Source: Verrucomicrobiia bacterium
Lineage (GTDB): Bacteria > Verrucomicrobiota > Verrucomicrobiia > Verrucomicrobiales > Akkermansiaceae
Direction: 5' to 3'
Length of the DNA stretch: 64,000 bases
Assembly (NCBI GenBank): GCA_030431475.1
Contig: JAUIJD010000026.1
Span: forward strand, 1 to 64,000
Within the stretch, counting starts at the first letter, position 1; each line of letters begins with the position of its first letter. Position numbers and translations under genes: made by a program. Below are positions 16,093-23,564 of the stretch, piece after piece. A model generated the notes under the pieces. That model was given only the letters and a program-made list of their open reading frames with translations. It had not been told where the DNA came from and did no database searches.

Positions 16093-17217
16093 TCATGGGA
16101 CGGGAGCGGCGAGTGCGGATTCGTAGAGGTCGGTGATCGCCTCGGCGGTCAGGGGGCGGGGATTGAAGCGACCGGTCCATTGCCCGGCGGCGTCGGCGGC
16201 GAGGGTGGCGATCTGCTCGGGAGGGATCTCGACGGCGGGCAGGTTGGCGAGGCCGAGGATGTGGTCGAGCCAGGCCGCGAGGGGGTGATCCAGATTTTTA
16301 CTAAGGTCGTCGTAGATGGCGGCGGTTTCGGGGTCGGCGGCATTGAAGCGGACGACGTGCGGCAGCATGGTCCACACGGCCAGGCCGTGGGAAAGGTCGT
16401 GACGGGCGGTGAGCGGGTTGGCGGTCGCGTGGGCGGCGCCGAGCATGCTGTTTTCGATCGCCGAGCCGGCCATGGCGGCACCGAGCAGGAGGTGGGCTCG
16501 ATCGGCATCGGACGCGTTCCCGGTGAGAAGCGGTTCGACGGCACCGGAGAGGAGCTGGAACGCCTGGCGCGCGTAGGCGCTCGAGACGGGGTTGCGCTTC
16601 GTGCAGACGGCGGACTCGAGGGCGTGCGAAAGCGCGTCGAGGGCGGTCAGGGTGGCGACGTTCTCCGGCTGGGAGAGCGTGAGCTCGGGGTCGAGCACGG
16701 CGATCCGGGCGAGGGCCTTGGGGTCGCCGCAGGCCATCTTTTCGTGGGTCTCGTCGCGCGAGACGACGGCATAGGACTGGCACTCGCTGCCGGTGCCGGC
16801 CGTGGTCGGGACGGCGATGAACGGGAGCATCGCGGCGGTCGCGTGGCCGTAGCCGCGGAAGTCGCGCATGCGCTGGTCGGGGTGGTGGAGCAGAAAATTG
16901 CAGCCCTTGGCGGTGTCGAGACTGCTGCCGCCGCCGAGGCCGATCAGGCAGTCGGGATCGAGCTGGACGGCGAAGTCGGCACACTCCTCGATGTCGGTCT
17001 CCGTCGGATTGACGTGGGTGTTCTCGAAGACGTCCGCCCGCAGGCCTTCCCGGTCGAGGAGGCAGCAGGCGCGATCGACGTGACCGGCGGCGATGATGCC
17101 GGGGTCGGTGACAATGAGCGGCTTCGAGCACCCGAGGGAGCGCACGCAGTCGGCCAGTTCGGCCAGGCGGCCGGGACCGAAAAGCAGGCGGGGGCTGGGT
17201 CGGGTGTCGAAGGTCAT
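16093..17217 (-). CDS. Iron-containing alcohol dehydrogenase
   Basis: 374 residues of the group III (Fe-ADH) family. The N-terminal dinucleotide domain contains LIVTDPGIIAAGHV, LIGLGGGSSLDTAKG (the GGGSxxD NAD(P) motif, residues ~90-104) and VPTTAGTGSE. The C-terminal helical domain supplies the metal ligands, including the HALESAV region and the H-x-x-x-H histidines of NPLTARHDLSHGLA. It interconverts alcohols and aldehydes with NAD(P)H. Next to an aldehyde-producing dehydrogenase it would complete reduction of an acid to an alcohol. The start at 17217 is the first ATG; codons further upstream belong to the CGCCAAG repeat. Confidence 0.92.
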   Translation of the reverse strand: MTFDTRPSPRLLFGPGRLAELADCVRSLGCSKPLIVTDPGIIAAGHVDRACCLLDREGLRADVFENTHVNPTETDIEECADFAVQLDPDCLIGLGGGSSLDTAKGCNFLLHHPDQRMRDFRGYGHATAAMLPFIAVPTTAGTGSECQSYAVVSRDETHEKMACGDPKALARIAVLDPELTLSQPENVATLTALDALSHALESAVCTKRNPVSSAYARQAFQLLSGAVEPLLTGNASDADRAHLLLGAAMAGSAIENSMLGAAHATANPLTARHDLSHGLAVWTMLPHVVRFNAADPETAAIYDDLSKNLDHPLAAWLDHILGLANLPAVEIPPEQIATLAADAAGQWTGRFNPRPLTAEAITDLYESALAAPVP

Positions 17218-17230
17218 GTTGGAATGGGGA

Positions 17231-17323
17231 ACCGCCAAGACGCCAAGGCCGCAAAGGGAGAGCGAAGATTCATGATCTCGAAATTCATTTTGATTCCTTG
17301 GCGCTCTTTGCGTCTTGGCGGTT
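17231..17323. repeat. CGCCAAG/CGCAAAG inverted-repeat pair
   Basis: Left copy 17231-17257 (ACCGCCAAGACGCCAAGG then CCGCAAAGG) and inverted right copy 17296-17323 (CCTTGGCGCTCTTTGCG then TCTTGGCGGTT) enclose ~38 bases. The last base of the right copy overlaps the stop codon of the aldehyde dehydrogenase gene (17323-17325). The same family recurs at 50333-50359 and 56019-56092. Confidence 0.85.
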
Positions 17324-18852
17324 CAAGTCTGTTGGAGTTCGGCGGGGCGGATGGAATCCGCTGCCACGTTTCCCTGGATGGCGCGGCGGTGGTAGAGGAA
17401 CTCGAAGAGGTTGCCTTCGTGGGGTTGCTCCCACTGGACGCGGTTGGTCGGGAAAGGACCGAGGTTGAGGCGCTCGATGTCGGAGCTGAGGAGGAGCTGG
17501 CCGATGAATTCGGGATCCTCCGTGAAGGCGCTCACGACGAGGGTCTGGCCGATGTTGCCGAGCATCGCCGCCTGCGGCATCTCGACGATGCTGGCGTAGG
17601 GAAACATGAACTCGGTGTTGGCCAGCGGGTGCTCGGGGTCGGTGCAGGCGACGAGGGTCGGCTGGAGATAGATCTGATCGTAGGCCTCGACCATGCGCGG
17701 TCCCTCGCGATGGCGGGCGGTGCAGTCCTCGGCGCCGGGTTGCTTGAGGTGACCGGAGATCATGCCGTCGATGCCCTCGGCGAAGGCCGGATTGGCGAAG
17801 CCGCAGAGCAGGGCGTCGTCATGGTCGCGCGGGAGCGGTTGGATCTTCGCAAGCTCGGCCGCCAGCGCGTCGGCGATGGCATCGCGGTGGCGCGGGGTCA
17901 GGATCGCCGAGGTGTTGATGCAGGAACGCCCGCCGTTGGCCGAGACCGACTCGACGAGGACCGGGAGGAACTCCTCCCAGCGGTCGGCCATGTCCTCACC
18001 GATGAGGATCTTCGAACGACCGGTGCCGTGGATCGAGATGCTCGGGAACGCTTCGTATTTCTTCACCGTGGCATCCGAGCCGAAGGAAATGCCGCGGCCG
18101 CAACTGGTGAGGAGGGTGTCGCCACCCTCGTGGGTGGTCGGGTAGTAGCCGAAGGCCTCTTTCGGGAAGCCGGCGGCGATCATTGCCTGGACGATGCGCA
18201 GCGGCGTGAAGGGGTCCTCGCGTCCGGGCTTGAGAAGGACGGGGATCTTCATCACCGGAGCGGGAATCCAGAGGGAATTCACGGCCGGGGCGTTGGACGG
18301 AAGCGAGACGCCGAGGGAGCTCGTGGTGGGGTAGTAGTTGAGCGTGAGGTCGGAGGCCGGACCGGACAAGCCGGCTGAAGCCGGCGCTCCGATGGTGGTC
18401 AGGCCGGCGTCGAAGATCTCGAGCGGCATGCCCCGGGTGAGGCCGCCGATGACGGTCCGCACCTGGGACATCGCGGCGTGGATCTTGGTCATGTTCATCC
18501 GCACCAGCGAGTGCGGCAGGCGGGTGAGCGCGGAGAGGGACTCGACGTAGTCGGTGGGCGACTGGAGATGGGGGAAGCGGCTTTGGGAGCCGCCGGCACC
18601 GCTGCGGGTTTCAAACCCGCTCTCCAGATTGCCGTGGAGGAAAAGCTCCGCCGCCTCCTCGCAGTAGCCGGCGAGGGTGTCGGCGGGAATGGCGTCGAGG
18701 GCCGCCTTGGCTTCCGAGATGCGCAGCAGGTCGCGGCGGATCAGTCCGGGGTTGGCGGTGTGGGTGGTGGCCACGCGTCCGCCGCCGAGGTCGAGCTCGA
18801 CGCGGTCGCAGGACTCGTAGGTCTGGCCGAGGCGGAGGATGGGAAGGTTCAT
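17323..18852 (-). CDS. Aldehyde dehydrogenase family / acyl-CoA reductase-like (LuxC-like)
   Basis: 509 residues with the aldehyde dehydrogenase fold. The cofactor region is LGVSLPSNAPAVNSLWIPAPVMKIPVLLKPGRED, the phosphate contact GRGISFGSD, and the catalytic cysteine lies in SANGGRSCINTSAI near residue 315. The C-terminus FLYHRRAIQGNV closes the fold. Together with the adjoining LuxE-like ligase and Fe-alcohol dehydrogenase it would reduce an activated acid to an aldehyde. Two palindromic elements lie within the coding sequence without breaking the frame, near residues 77-84 (18602-18625) and 155-161 (18370-18390, read as GAPASAG). Both fall outside recognisable motifs. Confidence 0.88.
   Translation of the reverse strand: MNLPILRLGQTYESCDRVELDLGGGRVATTHTANPGLIRRDLLRISEAKAALDAIPADTLAGYCEEAAELFLHGNLESGFETRSGAGGSQSRFPHLQSPTDYVESLSALTRLPHSLVRMNMTKIHAAMSQVRTVIGGLTRGMPLEIFDAGLTTIGAPASAGLSGPASDLTLNYYPTTSSLGVSLPSNAPAVNSLWIPAPVMKIPVLLKPGREDPFTPLRIVQAMIAAGFPKEAFGYYPTTHEGGDTLLTSCGRGISFGSDATVKKYEAFPSISIHGTGRSKILIGEDMADRWEEFLPVLVESVSANGGRSCINTSAILTPRHRDAIADALAAELAKIQPLPRDHDDALLCGFANPAFAEGIDGMISGHLKQPGAEDCTARHREGPRMVEAYDQIYLQPTLVACTDPEHPLANTEFMFPYASIVEMPQAAMLGNIGQTLVVSAFTEDPEFIGQLLLSSDIERLNLGPFPTNRVQWEQPHEGNLFEFLYHRRAIQGNVAADSIRPAELQQT
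18370..18390. repeat. Palindromic element inside the aldehyde dehydrogenase gene (GCTCC type)
   Basis: GCCGGCT (18370-18376), loop GA, AGCCGGC (18379-18385), tail GCTCC. On the coding strand this is GGAGC plus hairpin and is translated GAPASAG. The same peptide is encoded by the similar element at 24477-24497 in an unrelated gene. Confidence 0.8.
18602..18625. repeat. Palindromic element inside the aldehyde dehydrogenase gene (AAACCCGC type)
   Basis: GCGGGTTT (18604-18611), C, AAACCCGC (18613-18620), tail TCTCC. It matches the hairpin at 10204-10230 in the glycosyltransferase gene. The frame stays open and adds a short serine/glycine-rich loop. Confidence 0.75.
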
Positions 18853-18862
18853 GGCTTTCGAT

Positions 18863-18885
18863 GCCGGTCTGAAGACCGGCGCTCC
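18863..18885. repeat. REP-like hairpin, GGAG-C-GCCGGTCT type
   Basis: GCCGGTCT (18863-18870), GA, AGACCGGC (18873-18880), tail GCTCC. It fills most of the 41-base gap between the LuxE-like stop (18894) and the aldehyde dehydrogenase start (18852). Confidence 0.8.
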
Positions 18886-18893
18886 TTGCTGGG

Positions 18894-19961
18894 TTAGTAA
18901 ACGCCTTCGATGACGGTCTTGGTGCCGGACTGGAACGGACGGACGTCGCCGACGCCGTCCCAGGGGAATTCGTCGCAGGGCTGGCGGCGGATGGCTTCGT
19001 CTCGCTCGAGGAAGCGGGGCATGAAGAACTCCTTGGTGAGCGTGGTGAGCTCGACGCGGCCGTATTCGTCGTAGTCCATCACGCGGTCGGTGTTGTCCGG
19101 ATCGACGATGCGCAGCACGGCGCGCGGCTGAGGGGCGTGGTAGGTGAGGCTGTATTCGCCGGGCGCGCGTTTCTTCGAGATCGCCAGACCCATGAGCGTG
19201 TTGCCGTAGGTCGGGGCGTAGTTGATTTTCCCCTCGAGCACTTCTTCCTCGATGAAACGGACGTACTGCGGGGTCATCGTCGTGCCCCCGGCGAAGACAC
19301 CGCGGATGCCGGCGTCGGCCAGCGACATGCGCTCGGCGAGGCTCTCCAGCAGCTTGGGCGTGGTGAAGAGGCAGCCGATGTCGCGGTGGCGGATGATGGT
19401 GGCGGCCTGGTCGATGACGTGTTCCTGGTAGGCCTTGGCCATGCGCATCTCGCCCATCCCGATGAGGCGCTTCACCCAGCGCGGGTCGAGATCGATGAAA
19501 TAGCAGGCGCCGCCGCGGATGTTGGCGAGGTGCTCGATCGCCAGGCGCAGCCGGCGCGGACCGGTCGGACCGACCATCAGCCAGTTGGCGCCCTGCGGGA
19601 AGAAGTTGGGACCGTAGTGTTCGGAGAACTCGGTGTAGTCGGTCTTGTAGTCATCCCAGCCGATGCGCTGCTTCGGCATGCCGGTGGTGCCGCCCGTCTC
19701 GAAAACGTTGTAGGGGCGGCCGGCGAAGGCTTTCGGAATGAAGCGGGCGGGGTCCTCCTTGCGCAGGATCTCGTCATCGAAATGGGAGAACTGGAGGAGA
19801 CCGTCGAAGGTCTCGATGGCGAGTGGGTCGAAGTCGAGGGACTGGGCCTGCTCGAGCCAGTAGGGGCAGCCGGTTTCCGGGGAGAAATGCCAGCGCACGA
19901 TCTCGCGGACGTGGGCGTCGAGGGCTTCGGCGGCGGCTTCTGGGGTGAGGGAGCAGGACAT
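18894..19961 (-). CDS. LuxE/PaaK-like AMP-binding ligase
   Basis: 355 residues. The phosphate-binding loop FETGGTTGMPKQRI is near residue 88, the adenine motif NYAPTYGNTLMGL near 243 and a DYEYGRVELTTLT-like hinge (YDEYGRVELTT) near 300. It is shorter than full acyl-CoA synthetases and lacks a complete C-terminal lid, as in LuxE acyl-protein synthetases. It should adenylate a carboxylic acid and hand the acyl group to a cysteine, either its own or that of the dehydrogenase encoded next. Order on the transcript is ligase, dehydrogenase, alcohol dehydrogenase, which mirrors a carboxylic acid reductase module. Confidence 0.85.
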   Translation of the reverse strand: MSCSLTPEAAAEALDAHVREIVRWHFSPETGCPYWLEQAQSLDFDPLAIETFDGLLQFSHFDDEILRKEDPARFIPKAFAGRPYNVFETGGTTGMPKQRIGWDDYKTDYTEFSEHYGPNFFPQGANWLMVGPTGPRRLRLAIEHLANIRGGACYFIDLDPRWVKRLIGMGEMRMAKAYQEHVIDQAATIIRHRDIGCLFTTPKLLESLAERMSLADAGIRGVFAGGTTMTPQYVRFIEEEVLEGKINYAPTYGNTLMGLAISKKRAPGEYSLTYHAPQPRAVLRIVDPDNTDRVMDYDEYGRVELTTLTKEFFMPRFLERDEAIRRQPCDEFPWDGVGDVRPFQSGTKTVIEGVY

Positions 19962-19967
19962 GGTTCT

Positions 19968-20082
19968 GGAGTGCGGTGGCTTGCCGCCGCTTTCGGGTCA
20001 AGGTGGGAAGCTGTGGTCGGGTGTAAAGTGGTTTCGCGGGGTCCGGGGTGGCTCGCAAAGCGGTGGCAAGCCACCGCACTCC
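19968..20082. repeat. REPIN-like inverted pair, GGAG-TGC family
   Basis: Left copy 19968-19993 (GGAGTGCGGTGGC, TT, GCCGCCGCTTT; one stem mismatch) and right copy 20057-20082 (AAAGCGGTGGC, AA, GCCACCGCACTCC). It fills the gap between the symporter stop (20086) and the LuxE-like start (19961). Confidence 0.9.
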
Positions 20083-20085
20083 AGA

Positions 20086-21594
20086 TCACGGGAAGAACCT
20101 GGCGACGGCTTCGGGGGCCGGGGGCTTGGTGGCGAGCGAGACGCCGATCATGGCGGCGGCGCCGGCGAGCCAGCAGATGGCGACGGGCATGATGCCGCCG
20201 AAAACGGTGAACTCGCCGCCGAACCCGGACATCGCGAAGAAAAGGAACCAGGTGCCGGCGGTGGCGATGATGCTGGCGTAGGCGCCCTCCTTGGTGGCCC
20301 GGCGCCAGTAGAGCGCGGCGAGGACCAGCGGGGTGAGGGCGGCGAAGCCGGAGAAGCACCAGACCGCGAGGTCGAAGACGTTCTTTTCGAAAAGGACCAG
20401 CGACAGGATGTAGGTGAGCGCGACGATGCCGACGATGAAGCCGCGGGCGATGAGGACGACCTGCTGGTCGGTGAACTCGCGCTTCGAGTTGTGGAGGACG
20501 ATGTCGTTCGTGAACATCGTGCCGAGGCAGAGGAACTGGGAGTCGAGCGAGGACATGATGGCCGCCAGGATGCCGGCGGTGACGAGCCCGACGATGACGG
20601 GGTCCTTGACCAGGATGCCGATCATCTTCGCCAGCACGGCGCCCGGGGTGGCGTCGGGCGGCAGCACGCCGGTGGCCCAGATGCCGATCAGGACGCAGGG
20701 GACCCAGACGATCATGATGCAGAGCGGGTGGGCGACGACGGTGAGGCGGAACGATTTCGCGCTGCGGGCGGTGAGCCAGTGCTGGAACAGGTGGGGGAAC
20801 ATTCCCACCGAGAGCGGGATGAACATGTAGGTGAGGAAGGTGACGGGCGCGACGCCGGCGTGGCCGCTTTCGGTGCGGACGAGGTGGGTGGCCTTGGCCT
20901 GTTCGATGGCCGGGCCGAGGCCCCCGAGTTTCTGCGAGATCATGGTGAAGGCGAGGATGCCCATGGCCATGAAGACGAGTGTCTGGAAGGTGTTGGCCCA
21001 GGCAGCGGCGCGCGAGCCGCCGGCGAAGACGTAGCCGACGACGACCAGGCAGATCACGGCGCCGGTAAGCCACGGGGGGATGGCGCCGTTGGTGGAGGCG
21101 AAGAGCTCGGGGAAGGTGCCGGGGTTCGGTCCCTTGGGGCCGGTGAGGCCCATCATGGTCTTCCCGGCGCCGATCACGCCGATCAGCAGGTAGGGAATCA
21201 CCAGCATCACCAGGATGGGGAAGAGCAGGTAGCCGAGGCCGGTGGACTGGAAGCGGCTGCGGAAGAACTGGATCTGGGTGACGAAGCCGTGGCGCTTGCC
21301 GATGGCCCACAGGCGGATGCCGATGACGAAGAAGCAGGCGGCGTGGATGAGGCCCGAGGACGAGGCCATCAGGCCGTAGGTGCCGACACCGAGCTCGAAG
21401 GCCTTTCCGGTCGAGCCGACCAGGGCGAAGGCGGTCATGGTGGTGCCGAAGACCGACATCAGCAGCATGAAGGGTCCGATCGAGCGGCTGGCGACGAAGT
21501 AGTCGGCGCTGGTGCCGCGGAAGAACCGCTTCGAGCCGAGTGCGAAGGTCAGCAGCAGCCCGAGGTAGGCGAGGATGATGTAGATGGGGGTCAT
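20086..21594 (-). CDS. Sodium:solute symporter (SSS family)
   Basis: 502 residues, about 13 membrane helices. It starts MTPIYIILAYLGLLLTFALGSKRFFRGTSADYF and contains ADYFVASRSIGPFMLLMSVFGTTMTAF (the SSS helix 1-2 region with the unwound substrate site). IMSSLDSQFLCLGTMFTNDI is the conserved sodium-site helix. It couples uptake of a small solute to sodium. The 92-residue DUF3311-like protein 24 bases upstream is a usual partner of such symporters. The surrounding propeller proteins and TonB receptor point to uptake of an organic substrate, not identifiable from sequence. Confidence 0.92.
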   Translation of the reverse strand: MTPIYIILAYLGLLLTFALGSKRFFRGTSADYFVASRSIGPFMLLMSVFGTTMTAFALVGSTGKAFELGVGTYGLMASSSGLIHAACFFVIGIRLWAIGKRHGFVTQIQFFRSRFQSTGLGYLLFPILVMLVIPYLLIGVIGAGKTMMGLTGPKGPNPGTFPELFASTNGAIPPWLTGAVICLVVVGYVFAGGSRAAAWANTFQTLVFMAMGILAFTMISQKLGGLGPAIEQAKATHLVRTESGHAGVAPVTFLTYMFIPLSVGMFPHLFQHWLTARSAKSFRLTVVAHPLCIMIVWVPCVLIGIWATGVLPPDATPGAVLAKMIGILVKDPVIVGLVTAGILAAIMSSLDSQFLCLGTMFTNDIVLHNSKREFTDQQVVLIARGFIVGIVALTYILSLVLFEKNVFDLAVWCFSGFAALTPLVLAALYWRRATKEGAYASIIATAGTWFLFFAMSGFGGEFTVFGGIMPVAICWLAGAAAMIGVSLATKPPAPEAVARFFP

Positions 21595-21617
21595 GAAGGG
21601 TGCCGGGTGAGCGGTGA

Positions 21618-21896
21618 TCAGCGACCCTCCTTCGCCGAGGCTTCGGCGGGCGGATTCGTGGACTCATCCGAGCCGTCCGCCCATTCCTCGAGGCGGGTGG
21701 GCCAGGCGAACTTCATGACCAGCGCCCAGAAGGTCGCGGCGACGATCGAGTAGCCGGCGTGGTAGGCGAGGCCGACCGGGAGGAAGCCGAGGACGAGGTT
21801 CGCGTTGTCCCAGTTCCAGGCGTCCTGATGGAGGATGGCCAGGAGGATGAAGACGATCGTGGCGACGAGGACGGCGGGCTTCATGGTTTCAATCAC
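21618..21896 (-). CDS. DUF3311-like small membrane protein (symporter partner)
   Basis: 92 residues from a GTG at 21896 that overlaps the upstream stop codon (GTGA); an ATG at 21884 gives 88 residues. Two membrane helices and a NANLVLGFLPVGLAYHAGYSIVAATFWALVMKF core match the two-helix DUF3311 pattern. Such proteins are usually encoded directly before a sodium:solute symporter and may be a small accessory subunit. A short charged tail follows. Confidence 0.8.
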   Translation of the reverse strand: MIETMKPAVLVATIVFILLAILHQDAWNWDNANLVLGFLPVGLAYHAGYSIVAATFWALVMKFAWPTRLEEWADGSDESTNPPAEASAKEGR

Positions 21897-23416
21897 TCCG
21901 CCTTGATCGCGAAGAGGTGGGTCATCGTGGCGATGTAGAGGACGTCGTTGGCGACGACCGGCGAGCTGTAGATCGAGGCTTCGAAAGAGGCGGTGCCGAG
22001 CTCCTTCTTCTCCTTGTCGGCGGCGAAGATGTAGAGCTCCCCGTCCTCGGTCGGCAGGAACACCTTGCCGTCGGCGACGAGCGTCGAGCCCCAGATTCGG
22101 CTGAGGGTTTCGTGCTTCCAGTAGTGTTCGCCGGTTTTGGCGTCGAGGCAGTGGAGGTCGCCGTCGTATTCGGCCTGGAAGACGAGTCCGTCGGCGATGC
22201 TCGGGGTCGAGATCGACCGGCCGATGTCATCGAAGGTCCAGAGCGCTCCGGTCTTGGAGATGTCGCCTTCTTTGGTCGGGTCGATGCAGGCGAGGCGGCC
22301 GAGTCCGTCGCCGTGCTCGGGGTCCTGGCCGATCACGGCGTAGACGCGGCTGTCGTGGATGACGGTGGTGGCGATGACCTCGCTCGGCCCCTTGTAGGTG
22401 GCATACTTGATCGGTTCGCCGTCCTTCACGCGGTATTCGGGCGGGTTGCAGTCGTAGCGCCAGAGCTCCTTGAGGATGTCGAGTTCCTCGTCCTCGTCGT
22501 AGACCGGCTTGGGGTCGTAGCCGTAGGCGAAACCGTCGCCGCCGCCCCAGACGATGAGGTCCTTGTCACCGGCCTTGCCGTAGGCGGCCGAACTCCAGCT
22601 CGCGTGGAGCACCCGCTCGGAGACGCCGGAGATCTCCTCGCCGAGGAGCTTGCCGGTGTTCTTGTCGAGGACGCAAAGTGAGGGGGCGAGCGGGGCGGGG
22701 ATGTTGGTGTGGGACCAGTCGACGCCGTTGGAGGTGGCGGTGTAGACGCGGTCGCCGACGATGAGCGGCGAGCAGGAGGAAACGTTGTGCGGGAAGGCAC
22801 CGAGTTCCTCGCGCATGTCGAAGATCCACAGGATGTCGGCGTAGCCCGGGCCGGGCTCGACCGGATTCTCGGGGTCGGCGGTCATGTATTTCACCTCGTC
22901 CTCGAAGGGGCCGTCGTTGCCGTCGGCCATGCCCTTCATGTCGAGGCAGATGACCTCGCCCCGGTTGCTGACCAGCCAGGCGCGGTCGCCCTCGATGACC
23001 GGGGACGAGCAGAGCCCGACGTATTCCCAGTCGCTCACCTTGCCGGCGCCGAGCTTGGGAATGATGAGCTGCCAGGCGAACTCGCCGGTCTTCTCGTCGA
23101 AGCACATCAGCACGCCGCGGTCGCCGGTCTGCTTCGGGTCGCGCGGGACCTCGTTGTTGGTGCCGACGAGCACCTTGCCGTTGGCGATGACGGGGTTGCC
23201 GTAGGTCTGGGAGCCGAGCTTGGCGGCCCAGAGGACGTTCTTGGCGGAGGAGAGGTCCACCTTTTCGGTCTCGATGTCGATCTCGCCGATCTCGATCTCC
23301 GTGGGGAGGTTCTCGGCCTCGGCGACCATGTTGCGGGACGGCTGTCCGCCCCACATCGGCCAGTCGTTGGCGAGCAGGGCGGGGGTGAGGGCGAGGAGAA
23401 GAAGGGTTGGTTTCAT
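21893..23416 (-). CDS. Exported PQQ-type beta-propeller protein
   Basis: 507 residues. A signal peptide (MKPTLLLLALTPALLAN) is followed by DWPMWGGQPSRNM, the common opening of this propeller family. Repeats such as VLMCFDEKTGEFAWQLI, VICLDMKG, LCVLDKNTGKLLGEE, LHCLDAKTGEHYWKHE and LYIFAADKEKK then follow. Probably periplasmic. It may bind PQQ or only resemble PQQ dehydrogenases; no calcium-site aspartate pair could be assigned confidently. The frame upstream of 23416 reads through a REP repeat and is not genuine. It overlaps the DUF3311 gene by 4 bases, tying it to the symporter operon. Confidence 0.88.
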   Translation of the reverse strand: MKPTLLLLALTPALLANDWPMWGGQPSRNMVAEAENLPTEIEIGEIDIETEKVDLSSAKNVLWAAKLGSQTYGNPVIANGKVLVGTNNEVPRDPKQTGDRGVLMCFDEKTGEFAWQLIIPKLGAGKVSDWEYVGLCSSPVIEGDRAWLVSNRGEVICLDMKGMADGNDGPFEDEVKYMTADPENPVEPGPGYADILWIFDMREELGAFPHNVSSCSPLIVGDRVYTATSNGVDWSHTNIPAPLAPSLCVLDKNTGKLLGEEISGVSERVLHASWSSAAYGKAGDKDLIVWGGGDGFAYGYDPKPVYDEDEELDILKELWRYDCNPPEYRVKDGEPIKYATYKGPSEVIATTVIHDSRVYAVIGQDPEHGDGLGRLACIDPTKEGDISKTGALWTFDDIGRSISTPSIADGLVFQAEYDGDLHCLDAKTGEHYWKHETLSRIWGSTLVADGKVFLPTEDGELYIFAADKEKKELGTASFEASIYSSPVVANDVLYIATMTHLFAIKAE

Positions 23417-23422
23417 GACTTT

Positions 23423-23561
23423 GGAGTGCGGTGGCTTGCCACCGCTTTGGGAGCTGCTGGGGAATCGGCCTTGATCGGAGAGCGTCGGGTGGGCGTGACG
23501 GAATGCTGTGAGATACGGTGGTGTCCGGTGGTTCAAAAGCGGAGGCAAGCCTCCGCACTCC
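23423..23561. repeat. REPIN-like inverted pair, GGAG-TGC family
   Basis: Left copy 23423-23448 has a GGTGGC stem and right copy 23535-23561 a GGAGGC stem. The two halves are therefore different variants of the same family. The pair lies between the stop of the upstream propeller gene (23565) and the start of the next (23416). Confidence 0.9.
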
Positions 23562-23564
23562 AAA

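Noticed and set aside
16180-18378. 732-codon plus-strand open frame over the alcohol and aldehyde dehydrogenase genes
   Set aside because: Antisense to two enzymes with clear catalytic motifs. Its Gly/Glu/Val-rich composition is the mirror of the real coding frame.
19945-21753. 602-codon plus-strand open frame over the symporter
   Set aside because: Antisense to a 13-helix symporter with conserved motifs; Asp/Glu/Gly/His-rich low-complexity translation.
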